Shown: one piece after another, positions 21,717-33,616 of the stretch | How the letters are laid out: each line of letters opens with the position of its first letter | Numbering within the stretch: position 1 is the first letter of the stretch | Source: Orientallactaga sibirica | Taxonomy: Eukaryota > Chordata > Mammalia > Rodentia > Dipodidae | Assembly (NCBI GenBank): GCA_036365145.1 | Contig: JAEOAD010002712.1 | Coordinates: forward strand, 2,313,001-2,377,000 | Direction: 5' to 3' | DNA: 64,000 nt | Made by a program: the position numbers and the translations under genes | Notes under the pieces: generated by a model | What the model was told of the DNA's origin: nothing | The model's database searches: none | What the model saw: the letters and a program-made list of their open reading frames with translations, nothing else

Positions 21717-21943
21717 GGGCTGGAGGGATAGCTTAGCAGTTAAGGCGCTTGCCTGCAAAGCCAAAGAACCTAGGTTCAATCCCCCAGGACCCACGTAAAC
21801 CAGATGCACAAGGGCGCGCATGCATCTGGAGTTTGTTTGCAGTGGAGGCCCTGATGTGCCCATTCTCTCTCTCTGCCTTTCTCTCTCTCAAATAAATAAA
21901 TAAAATAAAAGATGTCCCCTGCTTTAAAAAAAAAAAAAAAAAA
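21717..21943 (+). mobile_element. B2-like SINE, sense
   Basis: Lies head-to-head with the preceding reverse copy, 29 bases away, so the two form an inverted repeat of roughly 200 bases per arm. Confidence 0.9.
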
Positions 21944-21944
21944 G

Positions 21945-22845
21945 AAAAGAAAAAGGAAAGTCATTTTTCACAATCGTGCCTTCTTTTAGGCCACAAATAC
22001 CCATCGAATGACTCACTGGTGTACTATCAGGTGTGCATGGAGGTATCTGCAAGTGTGACCAAGGCCCAGCCCAACATTCCTGAAACAAGGGAGCCTCAGA
22101 ATGAAGCAGGAGCTCAGGCAGGCTGGAGGGCAGGTCCAACCCTGCACTTCCGCTCCCAGAGGGAACATGAGCCTGAAACTCAGGCTTTAGCCAGTTCTTT
22201 GGAATTAACTGCTTGCAAAAAAAGAAGAAGAAGAAAAAAGGTTTTGTCTGGTTTAGGAAACCGTGATGGAGCACCAAGAAGTTCCTGTAATTTGCTGGCA
22301 AGTTCCAGTATTTGCTACAGTGTCTTTTATATTCCCAACCCAGCAGGTATTTTCCCTCTCCCTCTCTCTCTTTGAGATTTGACAAATAAAGACGCCTCAT
22401 CTCTTCCACATGCGGTGAACTAAAGTCTGAATTCATAAACACACGGAGCTCCCTGGTGGCTGATGGACCCTGTGACCCCCGGCCTGCCCTCCCCCCCACC
22501 CCGGAGCCAGCCTGGCCCTCCTGCTGCCCAACTTGCTGGCAGCTCTGTGCTTGGGCCCAGAGCTGTGGCCCAGTCACACTGACGCAGGAGGGACACGCTG
22601 AGATGTGGCAACAGGGAACGGGCTGTGTACCTGGGTTCACCCCGGTGTCAGCTGGGAAAGCTGGGCCTGGGTCTCAGGGACAGTGCCCAGGATGGGAGCT
22701 TCCGTCTTGGGGCTCCCTTCACTGCCTAATACAGCAGACCAGAGCCTTTGAATTCTCAGAAAATATTTTTGAAAATGAGATTCCCTTTTTCTGTTATATT
22801 TCCCTATACATTTAATTTGGAAAAAAAAAATGTTTAAAGAAACCT
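21945..22845. other. Unique, partly GC-rich intergenic DNA
   Basis: No repeat recognised apart from short A-rich and CT-rich runs. 22,440-22,720 is GC-rich with few CpGs. A 238-codon reverse ORF at 21,924-22,640 has poly-F runs from poly-A DNA and no recognisable domain, so it is not called. Confidence 0.5.
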
Positions 22846-22850
22846 ATGAG

Positions 22851-23004
22851 GGCCTGGGAAGATGGCTCAGCAGCTAATCACACTAGTCTGCGGAGCCTGT
22901 CTGCCTGGGCTCAATGCCCCAGAACCCACCTAAAGCCAGACGCACCAAGTGGGGCATGCATCTGGAGTTCATTTGCAGGTTGCCTACTCTCTCTCTCAAA
23001 TAAA

Positions 23005-23035
<31 letters not shown>

Positions 23036-23195
23036 GGTTTTTCGAGGTAGGGTCTCACTCTGGTCCAGGCTGACCTGGAATTAACTATGTAGTCTCAGGG
23101 TGACCTTGAACTCATGACGATCCTCTTACCTCTGCCTCCCGCGTGCTGGGATTAAAAACATGAGCTCAAATAAATAATATTTTTAAAAGAAAAAC
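22851..23195 (+). mobile_element. B2-like SINE with a reverse B1 nested in its tail
   Basis: The sense B2-like body ends caaataaattatatatat, is interrupted by a reverse B1 (about 23,022-23,160), then resumes with caaataaataatattttt. One target repeat, aacctatga, flanks the whole unit. Confidence 0.88.
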
Positions 23196-23199
23196 CTAT

Positions 23200-23665
23200 G
23201 ATACCGGGTTTGCTCTTACCTACACCGCCTCATAGTTCAGACTTCTCCCAGTACTTCTGACATGGGAATTAGAACACCTTTGAGAGTGACAGAGCTTTAC
23301 TCTGCTTTGGATGAGTAACTCAGGAGTTAGGGCTCTGACACTTACAGTCACACAACTCATCCTCTGAGCCAGTGGCCTCCAGGTTCTTGTCCTATGAATT
23401 CAACACATGGCATTCACAGACCATAGAGGGTGAAGCTTAGGAAGATTTGATTACAGAGTTTACAGAACTTAAGAAAAGGAAAGAAGGCAGAGCTGTAAAC
23501 GGCAGGAGAGGGTTCCCAGAAAATGGGATAGCCCACCTGGAGACCCTGATTGGGGTCTTTTATGGGAGTTGCTGGATGGGGGCTGGGTAGGTTAGTCCAG
23601 CCCCACCTCAGGAGTCCAAGTGCCTCCTTGTTTCCAGAAAGGGAATAAACCCATTTACATTCCTA
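23200..23665. other. Unclassified, possibly LTR-derived DNA
   Basis: gattacagagtttacagaac, gagaccctgattggggtc and gaataaacccatttacattc give an LTR-like feel, but no family could be assigned. Confidence 0.3.
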
Positions 23666-23678
23666 GGAAATAATCTTT

Positions 23679-23871
23679 CTCTTTTCTTTTCTTTTCTTTT
23701 CTTTTCTTTTCTTTTCTTTTCTTTTCTTTTCTTTTCTTTTTTCTCTTTTCTCTTTTCTTTTCTTTTCTTTTCTTTTCTTTTCTTTTCTTTTCTTTTCTTT
23801 TCTTTTCTTTTCTTTTCTTTTCTTTTCTTTTCTTTTCTTTTCTTTTCTTTTCTTTTCTTTTCTTTTCTTTT
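23679..23871 (+). repeat. (TTTTC)n pentanucleotide array, ~190 bp
   Basis: About 37 TTTTC units with three slightly altered units in the middle (23,741-23,757). It directly abuts the 3' end of the reverse B1 at 23,872. Confidence 0.97.
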
Positions 23872-24001
23872 GAGGTAGGGTCTCACTCTAGCTCAGGATG
23901 ACCTGGAATTCACTATGTAGTCTCAGGGTGGCCTCATGGCAATCCTCTTACCTCTACCTCCCAAATGCTAGGATTCAAGGCGTGCACCCCCATGCCCAGC
24001 G
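23872..24001 (-). mobile_element. B1, reverse, owner of the TTTTC array
   Basis: The target repeat ggaaataatcttt at 23,666-23,678 and 24,002-24,014 encloses array plus B1, so the array is the expanded A-tail of this insertion. Confidence 0.92.
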
Positions 24002-24460
24002 GGAAATAATCTTTGTTGGAGGGAGTGACTGTTCTCTTCTAGGAAAGGGGGACTCACTCCTGTAGAAGAGATAAGGAAAGATCAGACCCTTCCGGCCTCT
24101 AGCAAAGTGGAGGCTGCAAGGATTCCTTTAAGGAGAAAGAAATAAAAAAAAGAACCCTTACAGGCTCAGGGGCACCTCTCATTTTTACCCATGTTTAATT
24201 TACTTTGGGGAGCCCTGTTCCCCCTAAACTACCTCAGTTCCAGATAGAAGATTACTGAGAGACATGAGTGTGCAGCTGGAGCACAATGAGGTGAGAAGTC
24301 AGCAATATGCTGTGTGAACTGGGCCGGGCAGGGAGGCAGAGGTGAGGATCACTGGACCATGCAGGACCCTGGCTCTGTCTCCAGCCCCGAGAGAAAGAAA
24401 ACAAGTGTGTGAATAACAGGATTATTTAAAATGGCATATATATAATATATATCACAAAGA
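24002..24460. other. Unique intergenic DNA
   Basis: Nothing recognised except a short ID/B1-like scrap around 24,320-24,400 and an AT-dinucleotide run at 24,437-24,452. Confidence 0.4.
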
Positions 24461-24461
24461 T

Positions 24462-24755
24462 TTACTATTAGATGAGATTTCACTATGTGGTCCAGTCTGG
24501 TTTCTCTCTTTCTCTCTCTTTCTTTTCCTTCCTTCCTTCCTTTTTCTTTTCTTTTACTGGTAGACAGTATCTATGTAACCCAGGCTGGCCTGGAACTTGT
24601 CAGCTTCCTGCCTCCGCATCGTAAGTGCTGGGAGTAGTGGCATACACCACCACTCCTGACTCAGGGTAGTCTAAACTCACGGCCTCAAGTGATCCTCCAG
24701 CCTTAGCCTCCCAAGCAGATGGGACCACAAACATGTGCCACTATGCCCAGCTAGA
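24462..24755 (-). mobile_element. Two old B1-type fragments, reverse, with CTTT tract
   Basis: Two B1-like bodies in reverse around a CT/CTTT tract (24,500-24,555). Both end in accaccactcctg or ccactatgcccagc. Confidence 0.6.
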
Positions 24756-24764
24756 GCAGCATTA

Positions 24765-24956
24765 TTTTATTTTAATATTTATTTATTTAAGAGAGAGATA
24801 GTATGGGTGCACCATGGCCTCCTGCTGCTGCCGATGAACTCCAGAAGTATGCACTACTTTGAGCATCTAGATTTGCGTGGGTATTGGGGAATTGAACCCA
24901 AGCTGCCAGGCTTTGCAAACAAGTGCCTATAACTGCTGAGCCATCTCTCCAGTCCC
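24765..24956 (-). mobile_element. B2-like SINE, reverse, with target duplication
   Basis: gcagcattattttatt at 24,755 and gcagcatattttac at 24,961 flank it. Confidence 0.87.
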
Positions 24957-25026
24957 TAAGCAGCATATTTTACAAATAGCACATTACAGGATCCTTTATG
25001 TCCCCAGAAGAGTGTAAAAGTACTTT

Positions 25027-25300
25027 GTTGTTGTTTTTTGGTTTTTCAAGGTAGGGTCTCGCTGAAATTCACTATGTAGTCTCAGAGTGGTCTCGAATTG
25101 AAGTGATTCACTCCCAGTTCTGGGATTAAAGATATCTCAGAGTGGTCTCACGCCTTTAATCCCAGCACTAGGGAGGCAGAGTGATCCATGAGTTCAAGGC
25201 CACCCTGAGACTACATAGTGAATTCCAGGTCTAGAGTGAGACCCTACCCAAAAAAAAAAAAAAAAGAAAAAGAAAAAAAAAATTCACCAACACACCCAGG
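25027..25300 (-). mobile_element. Reverse B1 containing a sense B1
   Basis: The outer reverse B1 is bracketed by taaaagtactt (about 25,015 and 25,301). After gggattaaagatat it is interrupted by a sense B1 (about 25,136-25,285), then closes with caccaacacacccagg. The two bodies form an inverted repeat. Confidence 0.82.
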
Positions 25301-25312
25301 TAAAAGTACTTT

Positions 25313-28300
25313 TTTATTGAGAGCTTCTATAATTATAGACAATAAACCATGATAATTTCCTCCCCACCCTCACTTTTCCCTTTGCAACTCCACGCTCCAT
25401 CATATCCCTTCCACCTCTCAGTTAGTCTCTCTTTTTATTTTGATGACATCATCTTTTTCTCCTATTATGAGAGTCTTGTGGTAGTGCCAGGCACTGCAAG
25501 GCCATGGATATCCAGGCCGTTTTGTGTCTGGACAGTTGCATTGTAAGGAGTCCTAGCCTTCCTTTGGCTCTTACCTTCTTCCCACCACCTCTTCCACAAT
25601 GGACCCTGAGCCTTGGAAGGTGTGTTAGAGATATTTCAGTGCTGAGCACTCCTCTATCACTTCTTCTTAGCACTATGGTGCCTTTTGAAGCATTCCAAGG
25701 TTGCCACCATCTGAAAAGAGAAGCTTCTCTAACCAAAAGTGAGAGTACCAATAATATATGGGTATGAACATTAAGAGAAGTGCTTACCAGGCAGTTTGGT
25801 GAGCATAGTATATATACATTTAGTGAGACACCAGCAGACATTACACCCTTAGGGCTCATGACTACCCCTGTCGTATGTTTTCAGTATCAGGGATGTATTC
25901 CCTCCCATGGAGCGGGCCTCCAGTCCAATTAGAGAGCAGTTGGTTTCCCCCATAACAGACATGCCACTATTGCACCTGTTGGCTCATTTGGCCTGGCTGG
26001 CCAAATTTAAGGCTTACAGTGTCCACTGTTGAGTATCTTCACAGATGATTTCTATCTCTTCCATGGAGCTGCATACAGTATAGCTTTTTCCAGCTTTCAC
26101 TCAGCTAGTCTACAGTAAGGAGGTTTTCAGCTCAGCCCCAGCTTGATTTCTCAATGACTTTGCAGCTCAAACATGTGGACCCTTCAGCAATAGGGTCTTA
26201 CCTTCTATTCCTGGTGGGAAACCAAGAGCCTTGGCAATGGACCATAATGTTTGGGGGGTGTCAGGGACCTCCCTGGCCAACAACTCACTGGAAGGTATCC
26301 CATCCCTGGCACTGAAATTTTTCCATTAACAATCTATAGCTTCTGGGTACACCATTGTCCAAAACAGTAGGTTTCCATATGGCTTATTCGTACCCTCTTA
26401 GATTTTGATTAACCCTCCCTCCACCCTTCCTTTACTCAATCTCTTCCCCTGACCTCACTTAGGCCTTTCCACCCCCAGTAATCTGTTTTTCTACTTACAT
26501 ATACACAATGCCATCCCCTTAAGCCCTCCCTTCTCCTCCCTCCCTTATAGCCCCTTTCTAGCTTACTGGCCTCTGCTACCGAGTTTTATTCCAACTCACA
26601 TACAAGTCCAAACATTTGCAGCTAGGATCCACTTATGAGTGAGGACAATTGACACTTGGCTTTCTGGGCCTGGGTTACGTCACTAAGTATAATCCTTTCC
26701 AGGCCCATCCATTTCCCTGCAAATTTCATAATTTCATTAGTCTTTACCGCTGAGTAGAACTCCATTGTGTAAATGTACCACATCTTCATTATCCACTCAT
26801 CAGTTGAGAGACATCTAGGCTGGTTCCATTTCCTAGCTATTGTGAATAGAGTGCCAGTAAACATGGATGTGCAAGTATCTCTAAGGTAGTGAGACGAGTC
26901 CTTAGGATATATGCCTAGGAGTGGTGTAACTGGATCATATGGTAAATCTATTTTTATCTGTCTCAGGAATCTCCACAGTGATTTTCACAATGGCTGGACC
27001 AGATCACATTCCCACCAATAGTGTAGAAGGGTTCCTCTTTTTCTGCATCCTCACCAGCAATTGTCATTTGTTTTCTTGATGATAGCCATTCTGACAGGAG
27101 TGAGATAGAATCTCAAAGTAGTTTTAATTTGCATTTCCCTGATGGTTAAGGATATAGAATATTTTTTAGATGTTTATAGGCCATCTGTATTTCTTCTTTT
27201 GAGAACTCTCTACTTATTTCCATAGCCCATTTTTAATTGGGTTGTTTGATTTCTTATTATTTAGTTTTTTGAGTTCTATCCTGGATATTAACCCTCTGTC
27301 AGATGTATAGCTGGCAAGAATTTTTCTCCAATTCTGTAGGTTGTCTCTTTGCTCTATTCACAGTGTCCTTTGCTGTACAAAAGCTTTGTAATTTCATAAG
27401 ATCCCAGTGGTTGATTAGTGGTTTTATTTCCTGAGCAATTGGGATTATATTCAGAAAGTCCTTGCCTATGCCAATATGTTGAAGGGTTTCCCCCACTTTT
27501 TCCTCTAGCAGTTTCAGAGTTTCAGGTCTGATATTAAGGTCTTTGGTTCTATTGACTTGATTCTTGTGCATTGAGAGAGATAAGGATCTATTTTCATCCT
27601 TCTACAGACACAGATCCAGTTTTCCCAGCACTGTTTGTTGAAGAGGCTATCATTTCTCCAATGACTATTTTTGCCATTTTTTTTTTGTTGAAGATCAAGT
27701 GGCTGTACTACTCAGACTTACATCTGGGTCCTCTATTCTGTCCCATTGATCTACATGTCTGCTTTTGTGCCAGTACCATGCTGTTTTTGTCACTATGGCT
27801 CTGTAATATAGGTTAAAACCAGGTACAGTGACACCACCAGTCTTATTTTTGTTGCTCAAAATTGTTCTAGATATTTGAGGTCTTTTGTGCTTCCAAATGA
27901 ATTTTTGGATTGTTTTTTCTATTTCCATGAAGAATGTCATTGGAATTTTGATGGGAATTACATTAAATGTGTAGATTGCTTTTGGTAGGATTGCCATTTT
28001 CACAATATTGATTCTTCCAATCCAAGAACAGGGATGTCTTTCCATTTTCCAGTGTCTTCTGCAATTTCTCACCTGAGTGTTTTAAAGATTTCATTGTAGA
28101 GATCCTTCACTTCCTTGGTTAAGTTTATTCCAAGGTACTTTATTTATTTATTTTTAATTATTTTTTATTTTCTTGATGCAGTTGTGAATGGTGGTGATTC
28201 TCTGATTTCATCCTCTGCATGTTTGTTGTTAGCATATAGAAAGGCTACTGATTTCTGTGTGTTTATTTTGTATCTGCTACATGGCTTTATGTGTTTATCA

Positions 28301-29925
28301 GCTCTAACAGTCTGCTGGTAGTCTTTAGGGTCCTTTATAGAATCATTTCATCTGCAAATAATGATAATTTCATCTCTTCATTTCCAATTTGTATCCTTTT
28401 TATGTGTGTCTCTTGCCTTATTGCTATGGCTAAGACTTCCAGTACTATATTAAATAAAAGTGGGGACAGTGAACACCCTTGTCTTGTTCCTGAATTTAGT
28501 GGAAAAGCTTCAAGTTTTTCTCCATTTAGTATTATTTTGGCTATAGGTTTGTCATAAATAGCCTTTATTATGTTGAGATATGTCCCTTTTATTCCCAGTG
28601 TCTGTAGGACTTTTATCATTAAAGAATGTTGGATTTTGTCAAATGCTTTTTCTGCATCTCATGAGATGATCATGTGATTTTTGTTCTTCAGTCCATTTAT
28701 ATGATGTATTACATTTATCGATTTGTATATGCTGAACCATCCCTGCATCTCTGGGATAAAGCCTACTTGGTCGAGGTGATTGATCTTTCTGATATATTCT
28801 TGTATTCTGTTTGCCAATATTTTGTTGAAAACTTTTGCATCTATGTTCATGAGGGAGATTGGTCTGTAATTTTCTTTTTTTGTTCTGTATTTGTCTGGTT
28901 TGGGTATCAGGGTGGTGCTGGCTTTGTAGAAGGAGTTTGGTAGAATTCCTTCCTTTTATATTTTATGGAAAATTTTTTTAAAAAATTGTTTAAAAGCATT
29001 TTAAAAATTATTTATTTATTTATATATTAGATACAGAGAAAGTGAGAGAGAGAGAGTGAGAATGGGCACACCAGGGCCTCTAGCCACTGCATACGAACTC
29101 CAGGTGCATGTACCACCATGCGCATCTGGTTTATGTGGGACCTGGAGAATCAAACCGGGGTCCTTAGGCTTCACAGGCATGAGTCTTAACTGCTAAGCCA
29201 TCTCTCCAGCCCTGGAAAAGTTTGAGAAGCATTGATGTTAGTTCTTCTGTGAAGGTCTGATAAAATTCACTAGTGAATCCATCTAGGCCTGGACTTTTTT
29301 TAGTTGGGAGTTTTTTTTTTTTATATAACTGCTTGGATCCCCACACTTGTTATAGGTCCATTTAAATGGTTTATCTCATTTTGATTTAATTTTGGTAGGT
29401 CATATAAATCAAAAAAATCTTCCATTTCTTTCAGATTTTCAAACATAGTGGACTATATGTTCTTATAGTGTGTCCCTATGATTTTTTTTGAATTTCTCTG
29501 GTATCTGTTGTGATGGTGCCTTTTCATTCCCAATTTTATTTATTTGTGTCTCTTTTCTCTTTCTTTTGGTCAGATTTGCTAAGGGTTTATCAATCTTGCT
29601 TACCCTTTCAAAGAACCAACTCTTTGTTTCATTGATTCTTTGGATTTTTTTTTTTTTTTTGGTTTCTATTTCATTAATTTCTGCCCTGATCTTTATTATC
29701 TCTTCCCGTCTACTGATTTTTGGTTTGCCTTGTTCTTCTTTTTCCAAGGCCTTAGGGTGAAGCATTAAGTTGTTTACTTGTGACCTTTCTAATTTCTTAA
29801 CATAGGCACTTAGAGCTATAAAGTTCTCTCTTAGGACTTCATTGTGTCCCAAAGGTTTTGGTATGTTATGTTCTCATTATCATTTGATTCTATGAATTTT
29901 TAATTTCCTTCTACATATAGATGTT
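25313..29925 (-). mobile_element. L1 (copy A), antisense: 3' UTR and part of ORF2, disabled
   Basis: The 3' end faces left. The 3' UTR is 25,313-26,621; ORF2 pieces run leftwards from about 29,925. Readable parts are the C-terminus (EFYSAVKTNEIMKFAGKWM), a segment with [20 protein letters not shown], and the reverse transcriptase core with [21 protein letters not shown] followed by FADEMIL. In active L1 the last motif is FADD, so the second catalytic Asp is lost here. Many frameshifts and stops. ORF1 and the 5' end are absent. A reverse B2-like SINE interrupts it at 28,985-29,212. Confidence 0.93.
28985..29212 (-). mobile_element. B2-like SINE inside L1 copy A
   Basis: Interrupts L1 ORF2 between tttatggaaaattttttt and tggaaaagtttgagaagc. 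Confidence 0.92.
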
Positions 29926-30866
29926 CAGTTTTTCCAGCACCATTTGTTGAAGAGGCTTTCTTTTGTCCAATGAGTATTTTTGGCATTTTTGTCTAAGATC
30001 AGGTGGCTGTAGCTGCCTGAACTTATATCTGGGTCCTCTGTCCTGTTCCATTGATCTGCATGTCTGATTTGTGTTAGTACCATGCTGTTTTTGTTGCTAT
30101 GGCTCTGTAATACAGGTTAAAATCAGGTATGGTGATACCACCAGCCTTACTTTTGTGGCTCAAATTGTTTTGGCTATTTGAGGTTATGGGGCTTCCAAAT
30201 AAATATTAGGATTGTTTTTTTTCTATTTCCATGAAGAATGCCATTGGAATTTTGATGAGATCGCATTAAATATGTTGATTCCTTTTGGTAAGTTTGACAT
30301 TTTCACAGTATTGATTCTTCTAATCCAAGAAGATGGGATGTCTTTCCATTTCCTTGTGTCTTCTACAATTTCTGTCTTGAGTGTTTAAAGTTTTCAATGT
30401 AGAGATCCTTCACTTCCTTGGTTAGACTTATTCCAGGTATTTTATTTTTTCGAGGCAATTATGAATGGTAGTGATTCCCTGATTTCATCCTCAGCATGTT
30501 TGTTGTTAGTATATAGGAAGGCTACTGATTTCTGTGTGTTTATTTCATATCCTGCTACATTACTAAAAGTGTCTATCAGCTCCAACAATTTGCTGGTAGA
30601 GTCTTTAGGGTCCTTTATGTATAGAATCTCATATCTTCTGCAAATAATGATAATTTGATCTCTTCTTTTCCAATTTGTATTCCTTTTATGTGTGTCTCTT
30701 GCCTTATTGCTATAGCTAAGACTTCAGTACTACATTAAATAAAAGTGGGGACAGTGGGCACCCTTGTCTTGTTACTGATTTTAGTGGAAAAGCTTCAAGT
30801 TTTTCCCCATTTAATATCATGTTGCCTGTAGGTTTGTCATAAATAGCCTTTATTATATCCAGATAT
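29926..30866 (-). mobile_element. L1 (copy B), antisense ORF2 fragment
   Basis: Restarts at a point of ORF2 already present in copy A (compare ccagcaccatttgttgaaga at 29,937 and ccagcactgtttgttgaaga at 27,627), so it is a separate or duplicated copy. It is cut at 30,866 by the LTR element. Confidence 0.88.
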
Positions 30867-31214
30867 TGTTGCAGTCAGGTTCACATTGCTGGCAGAAATC
30901 ACCCAACCAAGAGCAGCTTTTGGGAAAAAGGGGGTTTATTTTGGCTTATAGACTTGAGGGGATGCTCCACAATGGCAGGGAAAATGATGGCATGAGCAGA
31001 GGGTGGACATCACACCCTGGCCAACATAAGGTGGACAATAACAACAGGAGAGTGTGTCAAATACTGGCAAGGGGACACTGGCTATAACACCTATAAGCCC
31101 ATCCCTAACAATACACCACCTCCAGGAGGCTTTAATTTCCAGTTGCCATCAGCTGAGGAGACTAGCATTCAGAACACCTATGTTTATGGAGGACATCTGA
31201 ATCAAACCACCACA
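30867..31214 (-). mobile_element. MaLR-type LTR (3' LTR of an antisense element)
   Basis: 348 bases bounded by TG...CA on either strand. Read on the minus strand it starts TGTGGTGGTTTGATTCAG, has a ccaaaataaaccc poly(A) site and ends in ...CTGCAACA, as in rodent MaLR (ORR1/MT-like) LTRs. Just upstream on the minus strand is a purine-rich run (gggggccaggagcaaaa) suited to a polypurine tract. Confidence 0.82.
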
Positions 31215-32555
31215 TTTTGCTCCTGGCCCCCATAAACTGATAACCTTCCATGATGTAAAATGCAATGCATTCAATCCATCTTTAAAAGGCCCCATAGTTT
31301 TTATCAATCCTAATGATGTTCAAACATCCCTGTAATCCAAAGCCTTTTAACTGAGCCAAAAGATCCCTCCAAAACCCATAATGACACAGAATAAAACATT
31401 CACACTGCAAAAAGATGGTATTGGGACATAGCAAAGAAATATTCAACCAATACAAGATTTAAAACAACCAGGGCAAACATCAAACTCTGTAATTCCAAGT
31501 CCAACAACTCTAGTCAGTGACAAGTCTCCAAGTCTGATAATCCTAACCAGTGACAAGTCTCTGGAGTTCCAATTCCACCCCTCCAGCTAGGCTACTCACA
31601 GTCCTGGAAAACTTCATCCTGGGGCCGGCAGCTCTCAATTGCAGTTGTCTTGTGGGCCCGGCATCTCCACTGGATCTCCACTGCAATCCATGATTCATCC
31701 TCACGGCTCCATCGCATCTCCATGCAGGCATCCAGCAAACCTGCTTCACACTGCCCATGGCTATTTCCAAAACACAATACCATGTTGCAAATTCAATGAC
31801 CCTCTCTTTCTTGCATTTCTTATACTCCATAATACCAGGTGGGGTGCCAATTTGTTAATCCAGAGGGGAATAAAGCAGACTTTTTTTTTTTTTTTTTTTT
31901 TTTTAAGGTAAGGTCTCATTCTGGCCCAGGCTGACCTGGAATTAACTATGTAGTGTCAGGATGGCCTCGAACTCACAGCAATCCTCCTACCTCTGCCTCC
32001 CGAGTGCTGGGATTAAAGACGTGCGCCACCTCACCCGGCAAAGCAGACTTTAGGACACTCCTTCAGCATTCAGACCCCTTCAAAATACTGCATTCTTTCT
32101 GTTGTCCCAATGCAGCTGAGCTGGTCCAATGTCAATGGTTTTAATCTCTCATACAATTGCAGCTGAACAGGCAATAGTTTTGGCCCAAAGATTTTTTGTG
32201 TGTGTGCCATATCCCTCTGCTCACACCAGTCCATTTCTATGCAATGTAGCCCTGTACAAATTCTCAGGACATGAGCATAACAGCAAGCCTCTCACACAAA
32301 CTGCCTCTAGCCCAGTCCAGGCAAAGCTCTTTCTCACCGTCACAAGCCAAACATCACAGTCCATAGTTCTTATTGCATTCAGGTCTGAGTTTGACCAGAA
32401 TAGTCCATCAAGCTGTACTTACAGCACTGTAAAGTGTCTCTTAAGCCAAGGTTTCAAATCTTTCCACATTCCTTTTGAAAATCAGCTCCAAAGGGCAAAA
32501 GCCACACAGTCAGGTGTCCAGCAGCAAATGACACCACTCCTCAATACCACTTTAC
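31215..32555 (-). mobile_element. Internal region of the MaLR-type element
   Basis: About 1.18 kb of element sequence plus a nested B1. No open frame with recognisable retroviral domains, as expected for a non-autonomous MaLR. Next to the right LTR the minus strand reads taaagTGGTATTGAGGAGTG, which could be a primer-binding site. Family assignment is from LTR form only. Confidence 0.7.
31880..32040 (-). mobile_element. B1, reverse, nested in the MaLR element
   Basis: Flanked by aaagcagactt at about 31,872 and 32,039; has a ~24-base poly-T. Confidence 0.93.
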
Positions 32556-32745
32556 TGTTGCAGTCAGGTTCGCATTGCTGGTAGAAATCACCCAACCAAG
32601 AGCAGCTTTTGGGAACAAAAGGTTTATTTTAGCTTACAGACTTGAGAGGACGCTCCATGGTGGCAGGGAAAACTATGGCATGAGCAGAGGGTGGACAACA
32701 CCCCCTGGCCAACATAAGGTAGACAATAGCAACAGGAGAGTGTGC
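32556..32745 (-). mobile_element. MaLR-type LTR, truncated (5' LTR of the element)
   Basis: Matches the first ~185 bases of the LTR at 30,867 with scattered substitutions, then stops at gagagtgtg where L1 begins. The missing half is the U3 start of this LTR. Confidence 0.88.
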
Positions 32746-32859
32746 TGATTTCTGTGTGTTTATTTTGTATCCTGCTATGTTGCAAAAGTGTTTATCAGCT
32801 CCAACAATTTGTTGATAAGGTCTTTAGGGTCCTTTATGTATAGAATCCCATATCTTCTT

Positions 32860-33152
32860 TTTTTAAATTTTTTTTGGAAAGGGACACACACAGAGAGAGA
32901 GAGAGAGAGGAGGAGAGAGGGAGAGAGAGAGAGAGAGAGAAAACAGAGATGGGCGCGCCAGCAGTGTCTCAGCTGCTGAGAATGAAATCCAGATGTGTGC
33001 GCCCCCTTGTGGTCAAGTGCGGCATTGCGCCCTTGCGTCACTTTGCATCTGGCTAAACGTGGGACCTGGAGATTGGAACCATTGGAGATTGCAACAAGCT
33101 TTCTTAGGCTTAGGAGGCAGGCGCCTTAACCCCTAAGCCATCTCTCCAGCCC
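32860..33152 (-). mobile_element. B2-like SINE, long form, inside L1 copy C, with a CTCF-like motif
   Basis: Flanked by agaatcccatatcttct at 32,842 and 33,153. Contains GACCACAAGGGGGCGCA on the minus strand at 32,999-33,015. Confidence 0.92.
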
Positions 33153-33409
33153 AGAATCCCATATCTTCTGCAAATAATTCCTTTCCAATTTGTATACACT
33201 TTATGTGTGTCTTTTGCCTTATTTCTATAGCTAAGACTTCCAGTACTATATTAAATAAAAGTGGGGACAGTAAGCACCCTTGTCTTGTTACTGATTTTAG
33301 TGGAAAACCTTCAAGTTTTTCCCCATTTAATATTATGTTGGCTGTAAGTTTGTCATAAATAGCCTTTATTATGTTTAGGTATGTTCCTTATATTCCCAGT
33401 TTCTTTTAT

Positions 33410-33440
33410 TAAAATAATTTTATTTATTTAACAGAGATAG

Positions 33441-33486
<46 letters not shown>

Positions 33487-33616
33487 TGCCAGGGAATTCC
33501 AGACGACTTCAAGATGTATGCATCACCATGTACGTCTGGCTCAAGTGGGTTCTGGGGAATTGAACCTTAGGCTTCACAGGCTAGTGCCTTAATTACTAAG
33601 CCATCTCTCCAGCCAT
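33410..33616 (-). mobile_element. B2-like SINE inside L1 copy C
   Basis: Reverse copy with a (GA)n run at 33,446-33,478; atattcccagtttct / atattgccagtttct flank it. Confidence 0.92.

Noticed and set aside
21924..22640. 238-codon reverse ORF
   Set aside because: Contains poly-F from poly-A DNA at its end and in its middle; no domain; crosses a SINE tail.
23608..23886. Lys/Glu-rich 92-codon reverse ORF
   Set aside because: Translation of the TTTTC array.
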